A stretch of DNA of 53,498 nt, taken from positions 1 to 53,498 of the forward strand of contig JAEZCT010000075.1 in NCBI GenBank assembly GCA_023433405.1, given 5' to 3'. The notes below the pieces were generated by a model. It was not told the DNA's origin and did no database searches. It saw nothing but the letters and a program-made list of their open reading frames with translations. This document shows positions 1 to 7,459 of this stretch, piece after piece. Numbering within the stretch: the first letter of the stretch is position 1; each line of letters begins with the position of its first letter. The stretch is from Bacillota bacterium. GTDB taxonomy: Bacteria; Bacillota; Clostridia; Oscillospirales; Ruminococcaceae. Position numbers and translations under genes: made by a program.

Positions 1-163
1 ATTCATTTGCGTTTGAAAGCATTGCAAAAAACACAATTGCTATGATATCGCACATTCTGTGCTGCACTTTCTTTTCCTGCCGATTGTCGTTTACTTGTGT
101 CAGGTACTCTAGCAGCTCGTTCATCTCGCCCTCACCCCATGGGATATATCGGCTGTTGTTCAT
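1..163 (-). CDS. ISAs1-family transposase, N-terminal fragment cut by window edge
   Basis: An open frame runs from an ATG at 163 off the left edge of the window, so only the first 54 codons are visible. The peptide contains the blocks MNELLEYLTQVNDNRQEKK and HRMCDIIAIVFFAMLSNANE. These match the N-terminal helper domain of ISAs1-type DDE transposases, where a leucine-rich helix is followed by a D-x-R-x-x-x motif and then a hydrophobic helix ending in a small-residue turn. The DDE catalytic core would lie beyond the edge. No good ribosome binding site precedes the ATG; a second in-frame Met at 124 is an alternative start. Whether the element is intact cannot be seen. Confidence 0.65.
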   Translation of the reverse strand, partial: MNNSRYIPWGEGEMNELLEYLTQVNDNRQEKKVQHRMCDIIAIVFFAMLSNANE

Positions 164-263
164 GGTTTTTTAACTCATGCGTTTGGCGTGAATGTGTTTA
201 TGCAGAACCTCATCAGTCAAAAGATAAAGCACCCCAATCGGAGCGCTTTTGCTGTGGCCACTA

Positions 264-366
264 ATACTATTCTCTGATAAAAGTGTTGATAAAAATCCGC
301 GTCAAAATCCATAAATTAAAGATTTTGACGCGGATTTTTATACACTTTTTAATCGGATAATAGAAA
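264..366. repeat. Palindromic MITE-like repeat, copy R1
   Basis: This is a ~100-bp imperfect palindrome. Its arms contain ATAAAAATCCGCGTCAAAAT and, in inverted form, ATTTTGACGCGGATTTTTAT, around an AT-rich loop CCATAAATTAAAG. The outer ends resemble ATACTAAT / ATTAGTAT, although the right end here is degenerate. It is homologous to repeats at 31297-31405, 46903-47005 and 49503-49604 and has the same orientation as the last. It encodes no protein. It lies between the transposase fragment and a possible Cys-rich micropeptide. The inner arms in this copy pair better than in any other copy. Confidence 0.8.
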
Positions 367-452
367 ACTAATTCCGTATAAAAAAGGATTAAAAATTATA
401 ACCGTTTGCGTTTAACGTTTTAGAGCGCAACTGATATAAACACATGAGCGCA

Positions 453-533
453 CTATCTGCAGCCACAACAGCCCCAGCAGCTTTGCCAGGTTCTGCAGCA
501 GCTCCAACGGCGGCAGCAACGTCTGCGGCACAT
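453..533 (-). CDS. Putative 26-residue Cys/Arg/Trp-rich micropeptide
   Basis: The frame encodes 26 residues with 9 Cys, 7 Arg and 3 Trp. It starts MCRRRCCRRWSCC and ends SCWGCCGCR before TAG. A strong purine-rich Shine-Dalgarno stretch (GGAAAGGGGGTG) lies 6 nt before the ATG. A weak promoter-like pair, TTGCAT-N17-TACATA, lies just upstream. No family is recognised. The DNA is rich in GCAG/CTGC words, so the Cys density could partly reflect simple sequence. A longer overlapping frame on the same strand (389-598) lacks a comparable start. The ribosome binding site is the main reason to favour this frame. Confidence 0.35.
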   Translation of the reverse strand: MCRRRCCRRWSCCRTWQSCWGCCGCR

Positions 534-623
534 GAGGTACACCCCCTTTCCTTGATATGTACTCTGTAGCGCAGACCCATGCAATACATCCTATTCACAG
601 ACTGCCCTGTTCGGTGACATATT

Positions 624-661
624 AAAAGGGAAAGCGCCCCGCACGGGGCGATTTCCCTTTT
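624..661. terminator. Bidirectional terminator, rplQ-type copy 1
   Basis: The stem AAAAGGGAAA-GCGCCCC / GGGGCG-ATTTCCCTTTT has a short GCAC loop and A/T tracts on both sides. It closes the minus-strand gene at 793-1185. The same hairpin occurs at 2295-2332 and, modified, at 5938-5976, where it terminates the ribosomal operon. Confidence 0.8.
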
Positions 662-682
662 CTATTACATCGCCATTAAATC

Positions 683-751
683 TTAAACAAGCTCAATAAT
701 CGCCATCTCGGCGGCGCGGCGGGGGCCGGGTTTAATGATGCATGAATAGTC
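683..751 (-). pseudogene. Detached 3' tail of rplQ, copy 1
   Basis: Read on the minus strand, the codons end with PRRAAEMAIIELV and a stop. The intact rplQ ends PRRGDAAEMAIIELV. Going toward the N-terminus, the similarity continues through a GP-K-II-C-SY stretch that matches the GT-R-II-R-SY of the real L17. Relative to rplQ there is a two-codon deletion (GD) and scattered substitutions, so this is a diverged L17 C-terminus of about 20 residues with no gene body. It is followed by the terminator at 624-661, exactly as in the true rplQ 3' end. It is probably a recombination or attachment-site remnant and not a gene. Confidence 0.75.
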
Positions 752-792
752 CTTTTTTGGCGTACTATACTTATTCAATGGAATATGAATCG

Positions 793-1185
793 CTATCTTG
801 CCGAAACGGTGATAGAACCAAGCAACGTATACTCGGCAGAAACCGACTTTTTCTCATAATCCGCAATCATCTCATTACGCTCCGCGTTATCCTCAAAGGA
901 TGCGACTGTCCATTCGGCAAGGTCGCGCTCGCTTAGTCGGAACATCAGGGCACCCGTCTCCAAAGCACTCTTGTACATCTCTTGCATTGTGGGCTGGTCA
1001 ATGGACGCCGCCATTTTCACTACCTTCGTACGGGGCAAAAGGTACTGCCGCTCCCCCACATAGCCGAATGTAAAATGCACTGTGTTATCTGGATTGACCG
1101 CGCGGATTCCAAAAAACAGCAAAACGATAAGAAGCAAAATGATGAATACGCCAATTATCACTCCTGAAAACCATTTAATTTTCAT
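793..1185 (-). CDS. Membrane-anchored protein of unknown family, short paralogue of the gene at 1456
   Basis: The product is 130 residues with a strong N-terminal transmembrane helix or signal anchor (about residues 6-28). A small extracytoplasmic domain follows. From about residue 40 it matches the first part of the secreted protein encoded divergently at 1456-2250. The shared blocks are LSERDLAEWT and KKVSA, with the spacing ERN-x5-Y between them. It ends just after the shared region, where the paralogue continues for about 125 further residues, so it may be a truncated copy or a single-domain version. AAAGGAGG lies 9 nt before the ATG. Its 3' end lies about 40 nt from the rplQ tail copy 1. 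No function can be assigned. Confidence 0.7.
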   Translation of the reverse strand: MKIKWFSGVIIGVFIILLLIVLLFFGIRAVNPDNTVHFTFGYVGERQYLLPRTKVVKMAASIDQPTMQEMYKSALETGALMFRLSERDLAEWTVASFEDNAERNEMIADYEKKSVSAEYTLLGSITVSAR

Positions 1186-1455
1186 CTTATTGTTCCTCCT
1201 TTAACTAAATTATATAAACATATTTTTCTTCTTTCAACAGTATAATATCATAACACCAAATACCTAACAATATATTTTTACTTATTATGGACAAATTTAT
1301 ATTTATATTATTATATTAATCACAAAAATATTAAAATATTATTATTTTATATAATTATATTACTTATTATGTCATATATATATATATATATATAATTTAT
1401 GGTATCCTGTAATTGAAGCATTTATTTGCTTACTTTATTTGATGAGGTGTTAAAC

Positions 1456-2250
1456 ATGAAAAAACTGCTTTGCGTATGCCTGGCCTTTTTATTGGCCTTA
1501 TCAATCCCAGTTTTCTGTTATGCGCAAACTCCTACGGAAAGCGCTCCTTATTATGTCAACAAAGAGCAAACACAATTTTATATCATTGCTGAAATAGGGA
1601 ACAAAAACTATGAGATACCTCGTGAAACAGTGGAAAACATGGCAAAATCCAGTGTCAATACTAGCATTAAAAAAATGTATGAACAAGCTTTAGCTACTAA
1701 TTCTATTTCATTTGTATTATCTGAAAGAGATTTAGCTGAATGGACAATTTCATCATTTGATAATCCAATAGAAAGAAACGCTCTTGCAGAAAGTTATTCT
1801 CGGAAAAAAGTGTCCGCTTCATTTACTAAAAACGGCTCAATCATTGTCTCCACTTCAATAATTATAGATCCAAACCTTCCCTTAGCACAAATTGCACGTG
1901 CTACGACATATTATACAGACTATGTCGATGAGACTGTGACTACGGCAGATTTTTATCGTGCAGTTTTTAGATTATCGGCGACATTTTATTATGGTACCTC
2001 TGGTTCGTCTTATTTTGTAGATTGCTCAAATTCAAGTATCGCTCAAGTATTTACTGGAAACGCTTTTTATAATCCTCTCCCTACAAGTCGATACAGCCTT
2101 GGGCGCACTTATTCTTCTGGTAGGGAGCAGGGAACAAGTCTGCCATTGACCTATGTCGAAATACTTGCATTCCCCAGATATCAAGAAAAATTCTCTATTT
2201 GGATGGATTTGGATATGGCGCTTTATGGTTTTTATGGTGGTGCATTTTAA
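1456..2250 (+). CDS. Secreted protein of unknown family (LSERDLAEW family)
   Basis: The product is 264 residues with a classical signal peptide, MKKLLCVCLAFLLALSIP, and cleavage probably after CYA near residue 24. I chose the ATG at 1456 because GAGGTG lies 6 nt upstream; an earlier in-frame start at 1426 would spoil the signal peptide. The N-terminal half is paralogous to the protein encoded at 793-1185 (shared LSERDLAEWT). The C-terminal half is rich in Tyr, Ser and Gly, suggesting an extracellular beta-rich fold. The two paralogues are transcribed divergently from a very AT-rich region that includes a (TA)n tract near 1375-1393. Termination is at the hairpin 2295-2332. No known domain is recognised. 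Confidence 0.8.
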   Translation: MKKLLCVCLAFLLALSIPVFCYAQTPTESAPYYVNKEQTQFYIIAEIGNKNYEIPRETVENMAKSSVNTSIKKMYEQALATNSISFVLSERDLAEWTISSFDNPIERNALAESYSRKKVSASFTKNGSIIVSTSIIIDPNLPLAQIARATTYYTDYVDETVTTADFYRAVFRLSATFYYGTSGSSYFVDCSNSSIAQVFTGNAFYNPLPTSRYSLGRTYSSGREQGTSLPLTYVEILAFPRYQEKFSIWMDLDMALYGFYGGAF

Positions 2251-2294
2251 CTTATCACTGAAAAAAATATAATTGCTTTAACTTTATCTATTAT

Positions 2295-2332
2295 AAAAGG
2301 GAAAGCGCCCCTCGCGGGGCGCTTTCCCTTTT
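2295..2332. terminator. Bidirectional terminator, rplQ-type copy 2
   Basis: This is a perfect stem, AAAAGGGAAAGCGCCCC / GGGGCGCTTTCCCTTTT, with a TCGC loop. It lies 44 nt after the secreted-protein gene ending at 2250. The downstream sequence TATTACATCG-CATTAAATC is shared with copy 1 at 661-682 but not with the true rplQ end, so copies 1 and 2 are closer to each other. Confidence 0.85.
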
Positions 2333-2353
2333 ATATTACATCGACATTAAATC

Positions 2354-2386
2354 TTAAACAAGCTCGATAATCGCCATCTCGGCGGC
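2354..2386 (-). pseudogene. Detached 3' tail of rplQ, copy 2
   Basis: On the minus strand, ten sense codons plus the stop reproduce the end of L17, AAEMAIIELV, before the similarity stops abruptly. At the DNA level about 33 bp match rplQ with two or three changes. An open frame extends upstream to 2554, but the rest of it resembles nothing and has no ribosome binding site. I treat this as a copied rplQ end with its terminator (2295-2332). Together with copies at 683 and 6000 it divides the accessory zone into segments. Confidence 0.75.
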
Positions 2387-2537
2387 GGAACATGTGGTTG
2401 TTCTGTCCATTGGAAGTATGGATGCTCTTAAATCATTTTTGTAGTTTCTAAAAACCAGATTCCGCTTTAATGATGCAAGCTCCAAGAGCCAGCAGCAGTA
2501 ACTTTGCCACATTGCCTTTGATTCATAAAACCTTAAC

Positions 2538-2566
2538 TCAACATGTTTAATCAAATTTTGTATAAT
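2538..2566 (+). promoter_or_regulatory. Possible promoter for the accessory operon at 2662
   Basis: A TATAAT at 2561-2566 is preceded at 17-nt spacing by a weak -35 (TCAACA at 2538-2543). It would give a leader of roughly 90 nt ahead of the ATG at 2662. The region is AT-rich, so a chance match is possible. Confidence 0.35.
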
Positions 2567-2661
2567 TCTCTATATATTTGATTAATTCCTAAAGTTTTTT
2601 TCTACTAAGTCGAATATATAAATAGGTCCATTTTTAAAAATAAAAGGAAGGTGCTTTAAAA

Positions 2662-3698
2662 ATGAGAAAGAATAAGTGTGTTTTATTCCTTTGTGTTTTT
2701 TTATGACTACCCTTTTTTGTGTTCCTATTTACGCTTCAGATTTATTGGAAATCAGTATAACCGTACCGCAAACGTTACCCTCGCTTAGTGATCCAAAATC
2801 ACTACCGACAGAAATTTCAGGCACTCCTTCTGGCGTGGTAGGAACCCAATCCCAGTATCAGTTTACAGGTGAGATATTTTCATATAATGGCACGTTAACC
2901 TCTGGGAATACCTATGACCTATACTTTTTTACACTGACGGCAAGAAAATCGGTCGCAATGGATATTGCGTCGACTAATTCCCAATATGCTGTCATGCTTT
3001 GTACTGTTAATTGGGATACCGGTACCGTAACCCCAACAGGTTATGGAAACTTAGCCGGTAATTCCAGCGCTATTGTTCTCAATGTACCTGCTGGAGATTA
3101 TGCTCTTTATGTGTTCTCGAATAATAACTCTGTTGGAAATACATATAAGGTCATGTATAATTCAACAAATCCTCCAGATGCGACCGCCTACCTAAATAAC
3201 ACCAGAACGGATTTGGACGTTGTAACTTTATATTATGGCTCCAGTAGCACAAATGCTAATAAAATAGCATCAAATGGGGTAAAGCCCTTAGCCTCAAAAA
3301 TTACTTACTCTCGTGAGGATACTTGGCCCATAGAGGGGGGGCAATACTGGGTCAATCATATAGTAGAAGACGGAAAGTTGAAAAATGTTTATTATTGCTC
3401 CAGCGTTACAACTTCAAAAGGCTCCTCCAACAATGCCTTAATTATTGAATTGGATGTTGGCACTTTATGGACTTACTGGCAACAGGTTGTAATGAATAAT
3501 GGCCAAGGTGGTTCCGACTTTACTGATTTGGCAAATTTAAAGACTCCGAGATATTTTAATAGTGCGGATTTATTCTATACTCACTGTTTGATTTACGATT
3601 TAAACACTAACAAGTATATTTATTTACACAGTCCCTATAATTTATTTATTTATCACGGTTCTGAGTCTGTCACCTATGGCAGCTATAGTCTAATATAA
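2662..3698 (+). CDS. Secreted protein of unknown family, signal peptide broken by one base at a T7 tract
   Basis: The best start is the ATG at 2662: AAGGAAGGTG lies 8 nt upstream and the frame opens MRKNKCVLFLCVF, a signal-peptide beginning. That frame hits TGA at 2704, directly after a run of seven T (2696-2702). The rest of the protein lies in another frame, open through to 3698. One extra T would join them into a perfect signal peptide (MRKNKCVLFLCVFF, then MTTLFCVPIYAS). The mature part is about 325 residues, rich in Ser, Thr, Asn and Tyr, with beta-sandwich-like character and no recognised domain. It could be a pseudogene, a sequencing or assembly error, or a slippage-controlled gene. 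It heads a plus-strand series with 3732 and 4895. Confidence 0.7.
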
Positions 3699-3731
3699 AA
3701 CTGCCAAAATATACACAAAGGAGAAGCAATT

Positions 3732-4772
3732 GTGAACATGCAAGGAATCTCTTCCGTTTCTGCCTATCAGAATGTTCATAAAATCCCGTTCCGCGCGCTC
3801 GAAGCCACAAGAGCAGTCGCGCAAACCATTAACCAAAAGCTAGCGAAGGAAAATATGGATACCTTCGAAAAAAGTGATATGTATACCGCCCTCTACATGC
3901 TGGAATACGAGGCGAAACAGAAAAATGCCGAGGCTGCGGCCTCTCAATCCAATGCCGTTTCCTTTGTATCGAATGGCCCCGGCACACCCTATATAAACCC
4001 GTATATCGCCGCGCAAAGCAACATCGATGATATCGCTCAGTGCCTGAATGCGTGCAGAGACTATGTCTCGTTAATTCGTGATTACGAGGCCATGGCAAAC
4101 GATATGAGCCTTTCCGAAGATCAACGGAACTATGCGGCGGAAGGAATCTTGCGTCTAAAAGAGCAGATTGCCGTAACGTCGGTGAGTTATGTGAAGCTTA
4201 CGGTAGATGGCTCAGAATTTCAGAATGGTATACGTTGGAGCGAGGAAGCAAGTACCTATGTAGAGTATGAACTTTTTGGAGAGAAAGCCATATTAGCCGG
4301 GGTTTCAAAAACACCAAGTTGGAATAGGTCAGATAAATACTCTTGGGACTCTGTTGCAGCGCTGACTAACCATATCACCCCTGAAAGCCTTGGCATAACG
4401 GGACTTTCACAGAAAAGTGCAGATGAAATAGAGCAGGCACTGACCAATGCTCTCGCTATTTTAAAAGAGGAAAGCGAAAAGCTTGCATTCGCCTCCGATG
4501 GTGCTACCTCCGGTCTTTCCCTTCATACGGAAGACTGGGGCAACTCGCATGTGGCAATCTTTGAGAAAATGGTAATGCAGCGCGGCAACAACGATTACTG
4601 GGTAGATGGAAAACTAACGGAACATAGCCGCTACTGGGATTACAGTATTTACGGAGAGCAATTAACCGACCTGATGCACGAAGTCATACTCAATAAATTA
4701 GACTATAATGTTCCTGAAGAATCCATACGCTTTCACCCGACCAACATCATCCATCTGGATGTGCGGGCATAA
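3732..4772 (+). CDS. Hypothetical protein, no recognised domain
   Basis: The product is 346 residues with no signal peptide or membrane segment. The start is a GTG at 3732 preceded by AAGGAGAAG; an ATG two codons later is an alternative. The N-terminal half is Ala/Glu/Gln-rich and predicted helical (for example ATRAVAQTINQKLAKEN and EYEAKQKNAEAAA). The C-terminal half is mixed, with Trp and Tyr near the end. It lies 33 nt downstream of the secreted-protein gene and so is probably co-transcribed. The opening MNMQGISSVSAYQN recalls proteins exported without a Sec signal, but this is only an impression. The function is unknown. Confidence 0.7.
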   Translation: MNMQGISSVSAYQNVHKIPFRALEATRAVAQTINQKLAKENMDTFEKSDMYTALYMLEYEAKQKNAEAAASQSNAVSFVSNGPGTPYINPYIAAQSNIDDIAQCLNACRDYVSLIRDYEAMANDMSLSEDQRNYAAEGILRLKEQIAVTSVSYVKLTVDGSEFQNGIRWSEEASTYVEYELFGEKAILAGVSKTPSWNRSDKYSWDSVAALTNHITPESLGITGLSQKSADEIEQALTNALAILKEESEKLAFASDGATSGLSLHTEDWGNSHVAIFEKMVMQRGNNDYWVDGKLTEHSRYWDYSIYGEQLTDLMHEVILNKLDYNVPEESIRFHPTNIIHLDVRA

Positions 4773-4791
4773 AAAACGTTAGAAAAGGGAA

Positions 4792-4863
4792 ATGGATTAC
4801 AAAATTACAAACGCCGGAACGACCTATACTTACACAACTACGATCACATCGGCTGCTAAATAA
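4792..4863 (+). CDS. Putative 23-residue Thr/Tyr-rich peptide
   Basis: The short frame MDYKITNAGTTYTYTTTITS, plus a final AAK, runs from an ATG at 4792 to TAA at 4863. AAAAGGGAA directly precedes the ATG, which is closer than ideal. It sits in the 120-nt gap between two genes on the same strand. It may be a real micropeptide, a remnant of a longer Thr-rich protein, or chance. No family is recognised. Confidence 0.25.
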   Translation: MDYKITNAGTTYTYTTTITSAAK

Positions 4864-4894
4864 TGTTATACATTTAAGCAAGGAGGTCTTGCCC

Positions 4895-5917
4895 ATGATG
4901 CATCTGAAAATGCCGGCCGCAATATTGGCGGCGTTCTTACTCTGCGCCTGCTCCTACAGCCCGCAAAACGAGAATGGTATCCAAAGTGATAAAACAACAC
5001 ACGAAATCAGTTCCGCCATAGCAAATAGTGCTAACACGAACAGTCAAAATAGTGCGACAAAGGACAGCAGTATCTCCCTAAACGCCAGCATTAACTGGGG
5101 AAGCGCTTCCGATTCCCTTAAACAGTTTGATGACGACGACGGGCGGATAAATCGCTATCAGGATTACACCATGACCGTGCGGGCTGAAATGAACGGGATC
5201 ATATCGAAGGAAATCACCCTGTCCTTTGACACTGTTGGCTCGGATTATTTAACCGGATTTCAGCGAAAAACGATTGTCGCGGAGCATCCGCCATTGCCTG
5301 AGAATCAGGCAAAAATGATTCTGACCGTAACGGATGAGGACATTCCTTACCAATACCTGCTTTTTGATGGTGGCAAACTCTATACGATACAAAGCGGAAA
5401 AACCTACTATTTGGGTAACGACGCCTATCTTTATCAGATGCAACTTATTACGTTTTTATTTACCGCGTCTACGCAGCTGACCCCGGAACAGACCGAAGTG
5501 CCCGAATTACCGTCCCTTGACCCATGGGGGAATGATAGCTCCTTCCTTAAAATTCAAAACGATACCCCCCATAAAACAGACTTTACGCCGGAGAGGTATA
5601 ACGTTGTTGTCGTGGAAACGGATTACGGAAACCTATATCCGCCCATAATGATCAGGGATGAAGCCGCGAAAGCGCAGATTCTTGATTATATCAACAACGC
5701 CGTACAGCAGCAAGACGAATTGCAAAGTAACGTCTCCGGCGGAGGCGGGCCGATTATCCGTGTGTACAATGATGCGCAGTGCTACAACTATCTTCCCAGA
5801 GTCGAGCAGCTGCTTGATTATCAGAACGGACAGATTTACACGCTCCCCTATGGCATGTGGGAGTATATTCAAAGCGCGGTCGCGTATGAGCTTGTTTGCT
5901 TATTTGAAGAGAAATGA
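4895..5917 (+). CDS. Lipoprotein of unknown function
   Basis: The product is 340 residues. The start is the ATG at 4895, chosen because AAGGAGG lies about 8 nt upstream; a TTG at 4889 overlaps the spacer. The N-terminus is a lipoprotein signal with lipobox LCAC, so Cys19 would be lipidated and the protein anchored outside the membrane. A Ser/Asn/Thr-rich linker of about 45 residues follows, then a domain containing TMTVRAEMNGIISKEITL and LLFDGGKLYTIQSGKTYYLG blocks. This resembles the general style of extracytoplasmic beta-rich lipoproteins, with no family I can name. It is the last gene of the accessory series and converges on rplQ, sharing the terminator at 5938-5976. Confidence 0.75.
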   Translation: MMHLKMPAAILAAFLLCACSYSPQNENGIQSDKTTHEISSAIANSANTNSQNSATKDSSISLNASINWGSASDSLKQFDDDDGRINRYQDYTMTVRAEMNGIISKEITLSFDTVGSDYLTGFQRKTIVAEHPPLPENQAKMILTVTDEDIPYQYLLFDGGKLYTIQSGKTYYLGNDAYLYQMQLITFLFTASTQLTPEQTEVPELPSLDPWGNDSSFLKIQNDTPHKTDFTPERYNVVVVETDYGNLYPPIMIRDEAAKAQILDYINNAVQQQDELQSNVSGGGGPIIRVYNDAQCYNYLPRVEQLLDYQNGQIYTLPYGMWEYIQSAVAYELVCLFEEK

Positions 5918-5937
5918 TTTTTATGTTTTTGCTCATA

Positions 5938-5976
5938 GAAAGGAGGAAGCGCCCCTCGCGGGGCGCTTCCTCTTTC
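5938..5976. terminator. Terminator of the ribosomal supercluster (rplQ end)
   Basis: The stem GGAAGCGCCCC / GGGGCGCTTCC has a TCGC loop with flanking A-rich and T/C-rich tracts. It lies 24 nt beyond the rplQ stop and between convergent genes, so it serves both. It is the third member of the duplicated terminator set. Confidence 0.85.
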
Positions 5977-5999
5977 TCTATCGCAATGTGTTTTAAATG

Positions 6000-6341
6000 T
6001 TAAACAAGCTCAATAATCGCCATTTCGGCGGCGTCGCCGCGGCGGGGACCGGTGCGGATGATGCGCGAGTAGCCGCCGTTACGGTCGGCGTACTTGGGTG
6101 CGATCTCATCAAACAGCTTCTTCGCCACAGTTTCCTTGGTGACAAATGCCATGACCTGACGCTTCGAGTGCAGATCGGGCGTTTTGCCTATGGTAATCAT
6201 CTTCTCAGCCATAGAGCGAACCTCTTTGGCTCTTGTTACGGTGGTTTCAATCTTGCCGTTTTCCAGCAGATAGGTCACCATCGCGCGGAGCATCGCTTTT
6301 CGCTGGTCTGAGGTTCTGCCGAGTTTCCGTGTGCCTGGCAT
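6000..6341 (-). CDS. rplQ: 50S ribosomal protein L17
   Basis: The product is 113 residues, the normal bacterial length. It begins MPGTRKLGRTSDQRKAML and contains the family blocks TYLLENGKIETTVTRAKE and RIIRTGPRRGDAAEM. The ATG at 6341 is preferred to a GTG three codons earlier because TTAGGAGTG is then well spaced. L17 sits near the exit tunnel of the 50S subunit. It is the last gene of the alpha operon, 84 nt after rpoA. Its last ten codons and its terminator recur at 2354 and 683, an unusual feature discussed in the findings. Confidence 0.97.
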   Translation of the reverse strand: MPGTRKLGRTSDQRKAMLRAMVTYLLENGKIETTVTRAKEVRSMAEKMITIGKTPDLHSKRQVMAFVTKETVAKKLFDEIAPKYADRNGGYSRIIRTGPRRGDAAEMAIIELV

Positions 6342-6425
6342 CGAATTCACTCCTAACCTGGTTAATCCCCCGTTCAGCGCGCGGTAACGTTTCCCTGAAC
6401 GGGTGTATAGGGCGTGCGCCCCAAT

Positions 6426-7376
6426 TTAGTCTTCTTCTTTGTTCAGATCAAAACCCAGCGCCTGAAGCTTTTGCACAACCTCTTCCAGTGACTTCTTGCC
6501 AAGGTTGCGCACCTTCATCATATCCTCTTCGCTCTTGTTGATCAAATCCTGTACCGTGTTAATGCCTGCCCGCTTTAAGCAGTTAAAGGAACGAACAGAC
6601 AGGTCAAGCTCCTCAATGGTCATCTCAAGGACCTTTTCCAACCCATTGTCGCTCTTCTCCACCATAATCTCGGTGTGGTAAGCCTCATCCGAGAGGTCGG
6701 CGAAAAGATTGAGATGGTCGTTGAGGACCTTGGCGGCTAAGGATACGGATTCCTTCGCGGAAATTGTCGCGTCGGTCCATACCTCAAGCGTCAATTTATC
6801 GTAGTCTGTTATCTGCCCCACGCGCGTGTTCTCAACCGTGTAGTTTACCTTAAGCACGGGGGTGTAGATGCTGTCCACCGGAATTACACCAATGGCGGAC
6901 TGCAAATTCTGTTTGTTGCGATCCGCCGGCACATAGCCGCGACCCTTGTCAAGCGTCAGCTCCATATAAAGCTTTGCGCCTGCCGCAAGCGTTGCAATAT
7001 GCATGGCGGGGTCGAGAATTTCAACCTCAGAGTTTGCCTTAATGCTGCCTGCGGTCACCTCGCACTCACCCTCGGCGTCAATATACACCGTAGTGGGGGC
7101 GTCGCCATACAGCTTTGCGGTAAGACCCTTAATGTTGAGAATAATTTCCGTCACATCTTCCTTTACTCCGGGCACGGTAGAAAACTCGTGTTGAATTCCG
7201 TCAATCTTAACCGATGTGACGGCCACACCAGGAAGCGAGGAGAGCAGCACGCGCCTAAGACTGTTGCCTAACGTTGTTCCGAAACCGCGTTCCAGCGGCT
7301 CCACGACGAACATACCGTAAGACCCGTCCGATTGAAGGTCAATCGTGTCGATTTTTGGCTTTTCGATCTCTATCAT
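6426..7376 (-). CDS. rpoA: DNA-directed RNA polymerase subunit alpha
   Basis: The product is 316 residues with the standard layout. The N-terminal assembly domain (about 1-230) includes the block FGTTLGNSLRRVLLSSLPG, which contacts the beta subunits. After a short linker, the C-terminal domain (about 248-310) has the helix-hairpin-helix sequence RNLGKKSLEEVVQKL, used to bind UP elements and activators. GGAGGG lies just before the ATG. The gene stands between rpsD and rplQ, as in other Firmicutes alpha operons. Confidence 0.98.
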   Translation of the reverse strand: MIEIEKPKIDTIDLQSDGSYGMFVVEPLERGFGTTLGNSLRRVLLSSLPGVAVTSVKIDGIQHEFSTVPGVKEDVTEIILNIKGLTAKLYGDAPTTVYIDAEGECEVTAGSIKANSEVEILDPAMHIATLAAGAKLYMELTLDKGRGYVPADRNKQNLQSAIGVIPVDSIYTPVLKVNYTVENTRVGQITDYDKLTLEVWTDATISAKESVSLAAKVLNDHLNLFADLSDEAYHTEIMVEKSDNGLEKVLEMTIEELDLSVRSFNCLKRAGINTVQDLINKSEEDMMKVRNLGKKSLEEVVQKLQALGFDLNKEED

Positions 7377-7459
7377 CTAAAAACCCTCCTATCAGGCAGA
7401 CATAAGCCTGCTCATTAATACGCTTTCCCTTGCTGATTTTATTGCTGTTTGCCCACCGG

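Noticed and set aside
389..598. 69-codon minus-strand frame over the Cys-rich peptide
   Set aside because: It is Ala-rich only because of the CTGC-rich DNA. It has no binding site at its start, and the shorter frame at 453-533 has a better one.
2387..2554. Extension upstream of the rplQ tail copy 2 as a 66-codon gene
   Set aside because: Only the last ten codons resemble L17; the rest has no start signal or similarity.
2388..2560. Second copy of the Cys-rich peptide
   Set aside because: A WQSYCCW stretch resembles part of the peptide at 453-533, but the frame, flanks and position relative to the rplQ tail do not match.
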